Shown here piece by piece: positions 31,398 to 39,825 of a stretch of 64,000 nt of DNA. A program made the position numbers and the translations under genes. The notes beneath the pieces were generated by a model. That model saw only the letters and a list, made by a program, of their open reading frames with translations, was not told the origin of the DNA and ran no database searches. How positions within the stretch are numbered: position 1 is the first letter of the stretch; each line of letters starts with the position of its first letter. The DNA is from JAGWBJ01 sp034423015 (GTDB lineage Bacteria; Chloroflexota; Dehalococcoidia; Lucifugimonadales; JAGWBF01): positions 1-64,000 of the forward strand of contig DAOUJG010000045.1 in assembly GCA_034423015.1 (NCBI GenBank). Direction: 5' to 3'.

Positions 31398-32159
31398 TTG
31401 CCCAACCTGCCTACACACATGCTCCTGGCCAGCGAGGCGGCGTCCAGGCTGTCCCATCCCGCCATCGACTCGGCCATGGGGACCTTCCTGTTGGGCTCCA
31501 CCTCTCCCGACATCAGGATCATGACCAAATGGGCCCGGGACGATACCCACTTCGCGCCACTCTCCATCACCGAGATCGGGGCCGGAGTGCAGGGGATGTT
31601 CCGGAAGCACCCGGCCCTGGGCGCCTCCAACGGGGGAGGAGTGAGCGACGCCACCAGGGCGTTCCTGGCGGGATACATCACTCACCTGGTGGCCGACGAG
31701 GCCTGGATACTGGAGATATACCGCACCTACTTCGACGGACCCGGTGAGCCCGGGGACCGCATCGTGGGCAACATCTGGGACCGGGCCCTGCAACTGGACA
31801 TGGACATGGCGGCCCGGGAGCAGATGGGAGACATGGAAGGGCTCCGACGCGCCCTGGAGGGCGCCGAAGAGCGCGTCGCGGTGGGGTTCATCGACCCCGA
31901 CACCCTGGCCCGCTGGCGGGAATGGGTGTCGGCGTTCACCACCTGGGATTACACCTGGGACCGTCTCAGGGGGGCCGCCCGGCGCATGTACAAGGACAGC
32001 GCCGAGGCCGCAGATCTCGTCGAAGAGTTCCTGAGCTGCGTCCCCGAGGGGCTGGAGCGAGTCCACCGCCTGGTCCCCAGGGAGAAGATTGCCGACTACC
32101 GGCGGACGGCGGTGGATGAGTCGACGAGGCTCGTCAGGGAGTACCTGGATGCTCCTTAG
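31398..32159 (+). CDS. Zinc-dependent phospholipase C-like protein
   Basis: A 253-residue all-helical protein of the zinc-dependent phospholipase C/S1-P1 nuclease-like fold. It begins MPNLPTHMLLASEAA if the TTG at 31398 is used, the expected N-terminus. Likely metal ligands are in THMLLASE near residue 6, GSTSPDIR, WARDDTHFA (about 47-55) and YITHLVADEAW (about 94-104). There is no signal peptide, so it should be cytoplasmic and the natural substrate is unknown. It lies between hisG (2 bases before) and hisD (11-base overlap), so it is translated with histidine genes though no role in the pathway is known. Confidence 0.82.
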   Translation: MPNLPTHMLLASEAASRLSHPAIDSAMGTFLLGSTSPDIRIMTKWARDDTHFAPLSITEIGAGVQGMFRKHPALGASNGGGVSDATRAFLAGYITHLVADEAWILEIYRTYFDGPGEPGDRIVGNIWDRALQLDMDMAAREQMGDMEGLRRALEGAEERVAVGFIDPDTLARWREWVSAFTTWDYTWDRLRGAARRMYKDSAEAADLVEEFLSCVPEGLERVHRLVPREKIADYRRTAVDESTRLVREYLDAP

Positions 32160-33516
32160 GGTGATAAAGGGGCTGGCGAAGGCCGGAGAGGAGACCTGGA
32201 GGGTAGACCCCTCGCAGGTGGACTCCCTCCCCCAGAGCGTCGAAGCCAGGACCGTCGAGGTGTTCGGCGAGAGGCTCTCGCCGGTGCAGGTGGTCCAGCG
32301 TATCCTGGACGATGTCCGGCACAGGGGGGACGAAGCGGTCCGACACTACGCCCACGTCCTCGATGGGGCCCCGCAGGACCCGGCGTGGCAGGTGGAGGTC
32401 CCGGCCGAGCGCGTCGCCCGGGCCAGGGACCAAGTCTCCGCCGAGCTGGTGACGGCCCTGGAGTTGTCGGCCGCCAGGGTAGAGGAGTTTCACCGGGCTA
32501 CGGCCCGGCGTAGCTGGGTGGACCTGGCGTCCGGTCTGGGAGAGCTGGTAGTGCCCCTGGAGCGGGTGGGCATCTACGCCCCCGGCGGGTCGGCCACGTA
32601 TCCCTCCACCGTCCTGATGACGGCGATACCCGCAAGGGTCGCTGGAGTCAAGGAGGTGGTCCTCAGCAGCCCCTCCTCGGGAAAGGACGGCGACCCGGAC
32701 CCCGCCCTGCTGGCGGCTGCGGACATCGCCGGCGTGGACCGTGTGTTCCGAGTGGGGGGCGTCCAGGCCATAGGCGCCATGGCCTTCGGCACCGCCTCGG
32801 TCCCCAAGGTGGACAAGATATGCGGGCCTGGCAACGTGTTCGTCACCCTGGCCAAGCAGATGGTATACGGGTCGGTGGACATCGACGGCCTGTACGGCCC
32901 CACCGAGACTGTCATCGTGGCCGACGAGACGGCCAACCCGGCCTTCTGCGCCGCGGACCTCCTGGCCCAAGCCGAGCATGACCCGCTGGCGGCCCCCATA
33001 CTGGTCACCACCTCCCCCGCGCTGCTCGGGGAGGTCGAGTCCGTACTCGAGAGCCAGATCAAGGGCATGGAGCGGGCCGACATGGCCAGGGCCTCGATGG
33101 AGGCCCGTGGGCGGGCCGTCCTCCTGGACACCATGGACGACGCCATCGAGCTGGCCAACGCCATAGCTCCCGAGCACCTCTGCCTGATGGTGGAAGAGCC
33201 CTGGCACTGGGCCGGCAAGGTCACCCACGCGGGCGGCGTGTTCCTGGGCGAGTTCTCCCCCGAGGTGATGGGGGACTACATGGCGGGCCCCAGCCACGTC
33301 ATGCCCACCGGGGGCACGGCCCGTTTCAACTCGGCCCTGAGTGTGCACCACTTCCTCAAGACCATGCCTGTGGTGGCCCTCAAGCCCGCGGACTACCCGG
33401 AGTTGGCGCGGGCGGCGGCGGTCATCGCCCGGGCGGAGGGCATGACCGGGCACGCCCGCGCCGTCGAGATAAGGCTGGGCCCCGAGCGGGGAAACGGAGC
33501 AAAGGGCGGCGCCTGA
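32149..33516 (+). CDS. hisD: Histidinol dehydrogenase
   Basis: Oxidises histidinol to histidine in two NAD-dependent steps. Key motifs are VGIYAPGGSATYPSTVLM (near 140-157), the KICGPGN loop, YGPTETVIVAD, the zinc-ligand region QAEHDPLA (Gln and His), and the late SHVMPTGGTARF. At about 455 residues it is slightly longer than average (430). It starts at the ATG at 32149, overlapping the upstream stop by 11 bases, or at the GTG at 32161. Its products hand to HisC's pathway order in reverse, as usual. Confident assignment. Confidence 0.95.
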   Translation: MLLRVIKGLAKAGEETWRVDPSQVDSLPQSVEARTVEVFGERLSPVQVVQRILDDVRHRGDEAVRHYAHVLDGAPQDPAWQVEVPAERVARARDQVSAELVTALELSAARVEEFHRATARRSWVDLASGLGELVVPLERVGIYAPGGSATYPSTVLMTAIPARVAGVKEVVLSSPSSGKDGDPDPALLAAADIAGVDRVFRVGGVQAIGAMAFGTASVPKVDKICGPGNVFVTLAKQMVYGSVDIDGLYGPTETVIVADETANPAFCAADLLAQAEHDPLAAPILVTTSPALLGEVESVLESQIKGMERADMARASMEARGRAVLLDTMDDAIELANAIAPEHLCLMVEEPWHWAGKVTHAGGVFLGEFSPEVMGDYMAGPSHVMPTGGTARFNSALSVHHFLKTMPVVALKPADYPELARAAAVIARAEGMTGHARAVEIRLGPERGNGAKGGA

Positions 33517-33532
33517 CCCGCCGGCGACGACA

Positions 33533-33570
33533 TGGGCCAGGCGGTGATGAATTGGGCCCGGCGGTGATGA
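33533..33570. repeat. Two-copy 18-base tandem repeat upstream of hisC
   Basis: TGGGCCAGGCGGTGATGA at 33533-33550 and TGGGCCCGGCGGTGATGA at 33553-33570 (one mismatch, 20-base period). It fills the hisD-hisC gap. The first open ATG (33572) follows directly, but the better ribosome-binding site serves the ATG at 33605. Confidence 0.9.
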
Positions 33571-33604
33571 TATGAAAAGGGGGTTCGAAGCCTTGGGAGA
33601 AGTG

Positions 33605-34690
33605 ATGGACCTCGTGCAGGACCACATCAGAGCCATGAAGCGGTACGAGGCTGTGGAGTCCTCCGAGGTGCTGGCCGAGCGGGCCGGCATACCTCCTGAC
33701 AAGGTGGTCCGGCTCAACGGGAACGAGAACCCCTACAGTTCGTCTCCCAGGGTCACCGAGACGCTGGGCAGCTACGACCAGTATAACCGGTACCCCGACC
33801 CCGACCAGCACCAGGTCCGCGCCGTCCTGTCCGACTACCTGGACGTGGAGCCGGAGCGGATCGTGGCCGGCAACGGCAGCGACGAGATCATCGACCTGAC
33901 CCTGCGCATGGTCCTGGCCCCCGGCGACCGCATCCTGGACCCGACCCCCACCTTCGGCATGTACGCCATCTGCGCCAACATCTGCGGCGGGGAGGTGGTC
34001 AGCGTGCCCAGGGACGACTCCTTCGAGATCGACGTGGAGGCCACCAAGCTGGCCCTGGACTCCAGGACCCGGGCCGTGCTGTTCGCCTCCCCCAACAACC
34101 CCACGGGCAACATCGCCCAGGAGTGGCAGGTCCGCAGCCTGCTGGAGACCGGGGTGCTGGTCGTGGTGGACGAGACATACTACGAGTTCTGCGGCCGGAC
34201 CGTCATGCCCCTGGTCCAAGAATACCCGAACCTGATGGTGCTGCGCACCTTCAGCAAGTGGGCGGGCCTGGCGGGCCTGCGCATTGGCCTGGGGGTGATG
34301 GACCCGGAGATGGCCCAGACCATGATGGCCGTAAAGCCCCCATACAACGTCAACGTGGCCGCGGAGATCGCGCTGATGGCGTCGCTGGAGGACAAGTCCG
34401 TGCTCATCGAGCGGGTCCAGTCCATAGTGGCCGAGCGGGAGAGGATGTTCTCCCTCATAGAGGGCATCCCCGGCGTCAAGCCGTGGCCATCCCAGGCCAA
34501 CTTCATCCTGTGCCAGCTACCCGAGGGCAAGGGCCGGGCGGTCTTCGAGGGCCTGTGCCGCCGGGGCGTCTTCGTGCGTCACTTCTCCACCCCGAGGCTG
34601 GTCGACCACATCCGCGCCAGCGTGGGGCTGCCCCACGAGACGGATGCACTGGTCGACGCCCTCTCGGACACTATGAAGGAGCTGGCCTAG
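33605..34690 (+). CDS. hisC: Histidinol-phosphate aminotransferase
   Basis: PLP enzyme (fold type I) converting imidazole-acetol phosphate to histidinol phosphate. The PLP-lysine motif is TFSKWAGLAGLRIG near residue 215, with DETYYEF before it and NGNENPYSSSP near the N-terminus. The 361-residue protein is standard. Of two ATGs, 33605 has GGGAGA six bases upstream and gives the typical MDLVQDHIRAMKRYE beginning; 33572 adds eleven residues without such a signal. Located between hisD and hisB, 9 bases upstream of hisB. Secure. Confidence 0.95.
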   Translation: MDLVQDHIRAMKRYEAVESSEVLAERAGIPPDKVVRLNGNENPYSSSPRVTETLGSYDQYNRYPDPDQHQVRAVLSDYLDVEPERIVAGNGSDEIIDLTLRMVLAPGDRILDPTPTFGMYAICANICGGEVVSVPRDDSFEIDVEATKLALDSRTRAVLFASPNNPTGNIAQEWQVRSLLETGVLVVVDETYYEFCGRTVMPLVQEYPNLMVLRTFSKWAGLAGLRIGLGVMDPEMAQTMMAVKPPYNVNVAAEIALMASLEDKSVLIERVQSIVAERERMFSLIEGIPGVKPWPSQANFILCQLPEGKGRAVFEGLCRRGVFVRHFSTPRLVDHIRASVGLPHETDALVDALSDTMKELA

Positions 34691-34699
34691 GGCCGGACG

Positions 34700-35299
34700 A
34701 TGGCGCCGCGTCGAGCCAGCCTGGAGCGGAGCACGGGAGAGACGTCCGTCTCCCTCTCCATCGACTTGGACGGAGAGGGCAGGTACCAGGTATCCACGGG
34801 CAACGGCATGCTGGACCACCTGGTGGCCCAGCTCTCCCGGCACGGCCTGATTGACATAACCCTCAACGCCCGGGGAGACGTGGACACCGGCTGGCACCAC
34901 CTGGTCGAGGACACGGGCATAACCCTGGGGAGGGCCTTCCGAGAGGCGCTGGGCGACGGCAGCGGGATACGCCGCATGGGACACGCCGTCGTCCCGCTGG
35001 ACGAGACCCTGGCGACGGTGGCCGTGGACCTGAGCGGACGTGGCTACGCCAGCATCGATGCCTCCCTGGTGGGCGACATGGTGGAGACGCTGCCCGGCGA
35101 CCTGGTCCGCCACTTCCTGGAGAGCTTCGCCATCGAGGCGCGCATCAACCTCCACGCCCGGACCGAGAACGGCACCAACGGTCACCACAAGGCCGAGGCG
35201 ATGTTCAAGGCGTTGGCCAAGGCGTTGCGGTACGCCTGTGAGATGGACCCGCGGGCGCCGGGGCAGGTGCCCAGCACCAAGGGAACGATAGAGGGCTAG
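34700..35299 (+). CDS. hisB: Imidazoleglycerol-phosphate dehydratase
   Basis: Dehydrates imidazole glycerol phosphate. Manganese-ligand motifs are GMLDHLVAQLSRHG (near 36-49), HHLVEDTG (near 66-73), and the later HFLESFAIEARINLH and GHHKAEAMFKALAKAL. At 199 residues it is the monofunctional form. It starts at the ATG at 34700, after a 9-base gap from hisC. It is the last gene of this his run; hisA, hisF, hisH, hisI and hisE are not in the window. Its stop shares a CTAG with the convergent purS stop. Confidence 0.95.
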   Translation: MAPRRASLERSTGETSVSLSIDLDGEGRYQVSTGNGMLDHLVAQLSRHGLIDITLNARGDVDTGWHHLVEDTGITLGRAFREALGDGSGIRRMGHAVVPLDETLATVAVDLSGRGYASIDASLVGDMVETLPGDLVRHFLESFAIEARINLHARTENGTNGHHKAEAMFKALAKALRYACEMDPRAPGQVPSTKGTIEG

Positions 35300-35547
35300 G
35301 GCAGCTCCTCCAGGTCAAACCGGTACTGCTCGATGACCGGGTTGGCCAGCAGCCGCCGGCACATCTCCTCCACCGTGCGGCCGGCGGCCGCGCGGTCCTC
35401 CTCCCGAATCCTGACCTCGATGTACTTCCCCACCCTGACGCTCTCCGTGGACTCGAAGCCAAGGGTCCTGAGGCTGCCGAGGACTGTCTGTCCCTGGGGA
35501 TCGTTGACCGTCGGCTTCAGGGCGATGTAGACCCTGGCTAGGAACAT
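35296..35547 (-). CDS. purS: Phosphoribosylformylglycinamidine synthase subunit PurS
   Basis: Small structural subunit of the PurLQS FGAM synthase. The sequence begins MFLARVYIALKPTVNDPQGQTVLGSL, the usual PurS N-terminus, and has VRVGKYIEVRI and RRLLANPVIEQYRF. At 83 residues it is typical. The start ATG (35547) follows the DUF3105 stop by one base (TAGGATG); the frame is open five codons further. purQ and purL are not adjacent here, unlike many genomes where purSQL are together. It is the last gene of the minus-strand purine run and converges on hisB with overlapping stops. Confidence 0.93.
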   Translation of the reverse strand: MFLARVYIALKPTVNDPQGQTVLGSLRTLGFESTESVRVGKYIEVRIREEDRAAAGRTVEEMCRRLLANPVIEQYRFDLEELP

Positions 35548-35548
35548 C

Positions 35549-36259
35549 CTAGCTGACCACACTGGTGCAGCGAAGGGGCCCTGCCTGTCTCGTCTCCTCG
35601 CTGAACCGGTTGCGGGCGTACTCGGTGTAGAACCGCCTTATCCGGTCCTCGTCCACACCCTGGACGACGTCCATGACGCCCCATGCCGTGACGGCCACTG
35701 TGCCCTCATCGATCTTGTCGTAGGGGCGCACCACGGTCCAGCTCTCCATATCCGGCAGGCCTTCGGCCACGTCTAACAGCCGGGCTACGTCCTCCTCGTT
35801 GGGGAGGTTGTAGCTGATGACCACTTGTCCGTGCTCCATGTTGTGGACGATTCGCTCGTCGGGGACCTGTGCCTCGTGAATGCCGCATTCGGCCCATTCG
35901 GGAGTGCCCCAGTGCGGTCCCGACGTGGGCGGCGTGGTGCTGTAGCTGATGAACTCGCCCACGGGCCGGTGGTCCACCGACGCCATGAGGTCCACGGGCG
36001 TCCCCACTCCCTCTGTGTATTCCAGCGCGTCGCTGCCGGGCTGGGCCGGGGCGCCGCCCGTGTACGAGGACAGCGCCAGCCCCGCGATGACCAGCACGGC
36101 GATGGTCGCCGACGCCCCCAGCAGGGCCCAACGCCGCAGCCTGCGGCGCGTGGCGGCCCGCATCCATCGCCCCCTGCTTGGCTGCTGTTCCTGGCTGGGG
36201 GGGCCTCTTCTCCGCCTGGATGTCCTTCTACTGCTTCTTCGGTGCCGTGACTCGGGCAA
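35549..36259 (-). CDS. DUF3105 membrane-anchored protein
   Basis: A 236-residue protein: an arginine-rich N-terminus (residues about 1-44), a single transmembrane helix about 45-67 (WALLGASATIAVLVIAGLAL), then an extracytoplasmic DUF3105 domain. The family marks YSTTPPTSGPHWGTP near 107-121 and ERIVHNMEHGQVVISY near 133-148 are present, with histidines that could bind metal. Orientation would be cytoplasmic N-terminus. The function of DUF3105 is unknown. The start is a TTG at 36259 with only a weak, distant GGAG. It sits between purC and purS, and the reason for its presence in a purine cluster is unclear. Confidence 0.85.
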   Translation of the reverse strand: MPESRHRRSSRRTSRRRRGPPSQEQQPSRGRWMRAATRRRLRRWALLGASATIAVLVIAGLALSSYTGGAPAQPGSDALEYTEGVGTPVDLMASVDHRPVGEFISYSTTPPTSGPHWGTPEWAECGIHEAQVPDERIVHNMEHGQVVISYNLPNEEDVARLLDVAEGLPDMESWTVVRPYDKIDEGTVAVTAWGVMDVVQGVDEDRIRRFYTEYARNRFSEETRQAGPLRCTSVVS

Positions 36260-36297
36260 CTCTACTCAGGGCTCCTTCGATGACAGTCGTGCGCGGT

Positions 36298-37185
36298 TCA
36301 GTCCAGGGAAAGCTCTTCCCCGGTGAGGCGCCGGTGGGCCTCCAGGTACCGTTTTGAGGTCCTCTCCACGATCTCGGGCGGGAGCTCGGGCGCCGGAGGC
36401 TCGTGGTCCCAGCCCTGGGAGTCCAACCAGTCCCGGACGTACTGCTTATCGAAGTTGGGCAGCGACCGGCCCGGCTCGTAGCCCGACGCGTCCCAGAACC
36501 GGCTGGAGTCCGGCGTCAGAAGCTCGTCTATCAGGATGAGACGCCCGTCCAGCAGGCCGAACTCCATCTTGGTGTCCACCAGGATGATTCCCTTGCTCCG
36601 GGCGTATTCGTTGGCGGAGCTGTAGATGGCCAGGCTCTTCTCTTCGAGCTGCCGGGCCATATCCGCCCCAAACATATCCAGGACCTGGTCCGGGGTCATA
36701 TTCTCGTCGTGGCCCACGTCCGCCTTGGTGGTCGGGGTGAACATGGGCTCGGGCAGCTCCTGACCCTCCACCAGGCCCTGGGGCATCTGCTGGCCCCACA
36801 CGGTGCCCGAGCGCCGGTACTCGGCCCAGGCCGACCCGGCCAGGTAGCCCCGTACGATGCACTCCACGTCCAGGCGCTGGGCCTGCTTTACCACCATGGA
36901 CTGCCGGGCGATCTCGTGGGAAAGCCCCTCGGGCATGGCAGTGCCCGAGGCGTCCTCGGCCATGGCGACGAAGTGGTTGTCTATGAGGTCCGCGGTCCGA
37001 TCGAACCAGAACCTGGAGATGTGGGCCAGCACCAGGCCCTTGTGCGGTATCCCGCCCGGCAGCACCACGTCGAAGGCGGATATACGGTCGGTGGAGACCA
37101 TCAGCAGGAGTCCGTCTCCCAGGTCGTAGGTGTCCCGGACCTTCCCACGATAGAGAAGCCCCGGCATAGTTGTCTCTACAATCAT
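36298..37185 (-). CDS. purC: SAICAR synthase (phosphoribosylaminoimidazole-succinocarboxamide synthase)
   Basis: Joins CAIR and aspartate with ATP. Visible motifs: YRGKVRDTYDLGD (about 12-24), STDRISAFDVVLP (31-43), the RQSMVVKQAQRLDVECIVRGYLAGSAW-like block (split here for length: VECIVRGYLAGSAW), TPTTKADVGHDEN, and the DTKMEFGL and DELLTPDSSRFW segments. At 295 residues it is normal. The start is the ATG at 37185; an alternative internal ATG gives MPGLLYRGK. It is 43 bases downstream of purB and upstream of DUF3105. Secure. Confidence 0.95.
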   Translation of the reverse strand: MIVETTMPGLLYRGKVRDTYDLGDGLLLMVSTDRISAFDVVLPGGIPHKGLVLAHISRFWFDRTADLIDNHFVAMAEDASGTAMPEGLSHEIARQSMVVKQAQRLDVECIVRGYLAGSAWAEYRRSGTVWGQQMPQGLVEGQELPEPMFTPTTKADVGHDENMTPDQVLDMFGADMARQLEEKSLAIYSSANEYARSKGIILVDTKMEFGLLDGRLILIDELLTPDSSRFWDASGYEPGRSLPNFDKQYVRDWLDSQGWDHEPPAPELPPEIVERTSKRYLEAHRRLTGEELSLD

Positions 37186-37228
37186 TCTGAAATCAACCCT
37201 CCGTCAATAGTGTGCACCACCAAAGCCC

Positions 37229-38572
37229 TCATATCCTGCCGGCCCCGGCGCCGGCAGTCGGGACCGGCATCGAGTGACCGTCCTGCAGGCCGATCCGGTC
37301 GAAGGTCTCACGGACGTACCTGGTGTAGTACCCGTAGTCGAAGATCTCGGCCATCTCTTCGTTGGACAAATACGAGGCCACCGATGGGTCGGATTCCAGG
37401 AGGGCCCTAAAGTCGGACTCCTCGTCCCAGCTACGCATGGCGTTGCGCTGGACCAGCTCGTAGGCGTCCTCCCGGGAGAGGCCCTTTTCGACCAGCGCCA
37501 GCAGCACCCGTTGGCTGAACAGGATGCCCCGAGTACTCTCCATGTTCCGTCGCATCCGATCGGGGTACACCCTCATGCCCCGCACCACCCGGGTGCAGAT
37601 GGAGAGGATGTAGTCCAGGGCCAGGCAGGAGTCGGGCAGGATCAGCCGCTCGGCCGAGGAGTGGCTGATGTCCCGTTCGTGCCAGAGGGCCACGTTCTCC
37701 AGCGCGGTGACGCTGTGCCCGCGTATCAGCCTCGCTAGGCCGCATACCCGCTCGGACAGCTCCGGGTTGCGCTTGTGGGGCATGGAAGAGGAGCCCGTCT
37801 GCCCCTGGCCGAAGGGCTCCTCCACCTCGCGCACCTCGCTGCGCTGCAGGTGCCTGAACTCCGTGGCGAACTTCTCCAGGGACGCGGCTATGAGCGCCAG
37901 AGTCAGCACGAAATGGGCGTGGCGGTCCCTCTGGACGACCTGGTTGGAGACGGGCTCCGCCTCGATCCCCAGCTTGGCGCACACCCTCTCCTCCACGGCG
38001 GGCGGCACCGTGGCGTGGGTGCCCACGGCGCCCGATATCTTCCCCACCCGAACGCTGGACAGGGCCTGGTCCAGGCGCCGGCGCTGGCGGCCCAACTCCT
38101 CCCACCACAGGGCCAGCTTCAGCCCGAAGGTCGTGGGCTCGGCGTGCACTCCGTGGGTCCGGCCCATCATCGGCGTGTCCCTGTACTGGACGGCGGCCTC
38201 CCCCAGGGCCTGACGCAAGTCGTCCACTTCACGGGCCAGTATCTCGCCGGCCTCCATGAGCTGCAGGCTGAGGGCCGTGTCCATCATGTCGCTGGAGGTC
38301 AGCCCCAGGTGGAGCCAGCGGCCCTCCTCCCCCAGGCCGCCGCTCACGGCGGCGAGGAAGGCCGTCACGTCATGACGGGTGCGCTCGAACACCTCCTGCA
38401 TGCGCTGGTGGTCGTACCGGGCCCTACGAAGCCTCTCCATGTCCTCCCATGGGATCACACCCTCCTCCGCCCAGGCCTCGCAGGCGGCGAGCTCCACTTC
38501 CAGCCACTTGCCGTACTTGTTCTCGTCGGACCAGACCCTCTTCATCTCTGGCCTGGAGTAGCGGTCGATCAT
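37229..38572 (-). CDS. purB: Adenylosuccinate lyase
   Basis: Catalyses two fumarate-releasing steps in purine synthesis (SAICAR to AICAR and adenylosuccinate to AMP). The superfamily signature SSMPHKRNP is near residues 265-273 with the mobile-loop serine; the catalytic histidines lie in GRTHGVHAEP and the nearby TSSDMMDTAL region. At 447 residues it is a normal member. Its ATG overlaps the HAD gene stop as ATGA, so it is coupled to it. It belongs to the minus-strand pur run. Secure. Confidence 0.95.
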   Translation of the reverse strand: MIDRYSRPEMKRVWSDENKYGKWLEVELAACEAWAEEGVIPWEDMERLRRARYDHQRMQEVFERTRHDVTAFLAAVSGGLGEEGRWLHLGLTSSDMMDTALSLQLMEAGEILAREVDDLRQALGEAAVQYRDTPMMGRTHGVHAEPTTFGLKLALWWEELGRQRRRLDQALSSVRVGKISGAVGTHATVPPAVEERVCAKLGIEAEPVSNQVVQRDRHAHFVLTLALIAASLEKFATEFRHLQRSEVREVEEPFGQGQTGSSSMPHKRNPELSERVCGLARLIRGHSVTALENVALWHERDISHSSAERLILPDSCLALDYILSICTRVVRGMRVYPDRMRRNMESTRGILFSQRVLLALVEKGLSREDAYELVQRNAMRSWDEESDFRALLESDPSVASYLSNEEMAEIFDYGYYTRYVRETFDRIGLQDGHSMPVPTAGAGAGRI

Positions 38573-39336
38573 CCGGAGCCTCCCAACGGCGCTTCGTTGT
38601 CGTCATCTGCGGGGCGCTCCATGGCCCGGAGAGCCTCCAGCATGTCCCGGAAGTCCCGGAAGGGCGTGTAGGGCATCTGCCGCTCGCCCATCAGCTCCGC
38701 CAGGGGCCCGTGGGCGAAGACCCGGTCCGCGATGGATGCCGGGCAGAAGTCTGACCGGCCGTCACCGACGTAGAGGATGCTATAGCCTCGCCTGCGGTGC
38801 TCCATCAGGGCCCGGCACTTGCAGTTGCCGAAGAGACCGCATTGCTCCTCGCTGGAGCCGCCCGCGCTCTCCCAGGGATGAGGGTAGTGGTAGGCGATGC
38901 CCTGGGGGGTGAACTCGGTCTCCACCGAGTACCTGGGTATCTCCTGCAGCCCCTCCCTTTCCAGGAGCGCGTCCACGTAGAAGTCCAGCCCCACGGTCAC
39001 TATGGCCACCGGCACCCGCCTGGCGCGGCAGTAGCTCCAGAGGTCCTTGAAGTGGGCCCTCAGGGTCGCCTTCTCCTTGACGTGGGCCTGCATGGCGTCC
39101 CTGCCGGCGGTCACCGTTCGGAAAGCCCGCTCCTGGTACTCTCTGAGGCCGATCCGCTTCTCCCGGTGGGCCTGCCTCAGCCGCTCCCACCCCTCGTGGT
39201 CCCCGAAGCGGGACAGCAGTAGGGATGCGACGTTCTCTTCGGCGGTGGTGTCGTCGAAGTCGCAGAGCACAGCGGGGGGCTTCCCGGCCCAGCGGACGGC
39301 GCTAGCGCTCGCGGAGTCTTGCCCTGTAGCGCTCAT
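38569..39336 (-). CDS. HAD-superfamily phosphatase (MtnX-like)
   Basis: Motif I DFDDT near residue 26 supplies the nucleophilic Asp and the second Asp; motif II is the IVTVGLDFYV region; motif IV is VGDGRSDFCPA near 192. The 255-residue protein resembles HAD-IB phosphatases and especially MtnX-like proteins, which carry a cysteine group like the CGLFGNCKC seen near 165. The substrate is unknown; within a purine cluster a nucleotide or phosphosugar is conceivable but unproven. I use the ATG at 39336, overlapping purE by 35 bases; the frame is open to 39369. It is coupled to purB by ATGA. Confidence 0.82.
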   Translation of the reverse strand: MSATGQDSASASAVRWAGKPPAVLCDFDDTTAEENVASLLLSRFGDHEGWERLRQAHREKRIGLREYQERAFRTVTAGRDAMQAHVKEKATLRAHFKDLWSYCRARRVPVAIVTVGLDFYVDALLEREGLQEIPRYSVETEFTPQGIAYHYPHPWESAGGSSEEQCGLFGNCKCRALMEHRRRGYSILYVGDGRSDFCPASIADRVFAHGPLAELMGERQMPYTPFRDFRDMLEALRAMERPADDDNEAPLGGSG

Positions 39337-39760
39337 ACGATTCCCTGATATCGTCGTGCTTGATCCCAAGTATTTCGGCGGCCAGGTAGGCGGCGTTGCG
39401 CGCTCCCCACGAGCCTATCGCAACGCAGGCCACCGGTATGCCCGGGGGCATCTGGGCCACGGCCATAAGGGCGTCCAGGCCCTTGAGCTCGCTGCTTGCC
39501 AGGGGTACGCCGATTACGGGAAGGGTCGACCACGAGGCGAGAACGCCGGGCAGAGCCGCGGCCCCTCCGGCGGCGGCGATGAACACCTCGATGCCCCGGT
39601 CACGAGCGGTGGTGGCGTACTCCCGGACCCGGTCGGGCGCCCGGTGGGCCGACATGACCCTGACCTCGTAGTCCACACCAAGCTCCTCCAGGACCTTGAC
39701 CGTTTCGTTGACCGTGGGCTCGTCGGACGAGCTGCCCATTATCACACCAACCAGCGGCAT
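39302..39760 (-). CDS. purE: N5-carboxyaminoimidazole ribonucleotide mutase
   Basis: Class I PurE, converting N5-CAIR to CAIR. The motif MGSSSDEP at residues 8-15, the conserved histidine in SAHRAPDR (near 37-44), and AAAGGAAALPGVLAS (63-77) with IGVPL are all present. At 152 residues it is the typical octameric class I form, which requires PurK; purK is not in the window. It begins at an ATG preceded by AAGGAAG, immediately next to a doubled 15-base repeat. Secure. Confidence 0.95.
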   Translation of the reverse strand: MPLVGVIMGSSSDEPTVNETVKVLEELGVDYEVRVMSAHRAPDRVREYATTARDRGIEVFIAAAGGAAALPGVLASWSTLPVIGVPLASSELKGLDALMAVAQMPPGIPVACVAIGSWGARNAAYLAAEILGIKHDDIRESYERYRARLRER

Positions 39761-39773
39761 TCGGGACTTCCTT

Positions 39774-39803
39774 TCTAATCCAGATGTGTCTAATCCAGAT
39801 GTG
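39774..39803. repeat. Perfect 15-base tandem duplication upstream of purE
   Basis: TCTAATCCAGATGTG occurs twice in succession (39774-39788 and 39789-39803), directly upstream of the purE ribosome-binding site on the minus strand. The two copies are identical. Confidence 0.95.
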
Positions 39804-39825
39804 ATTGACCAACCGTGATCGCGGC

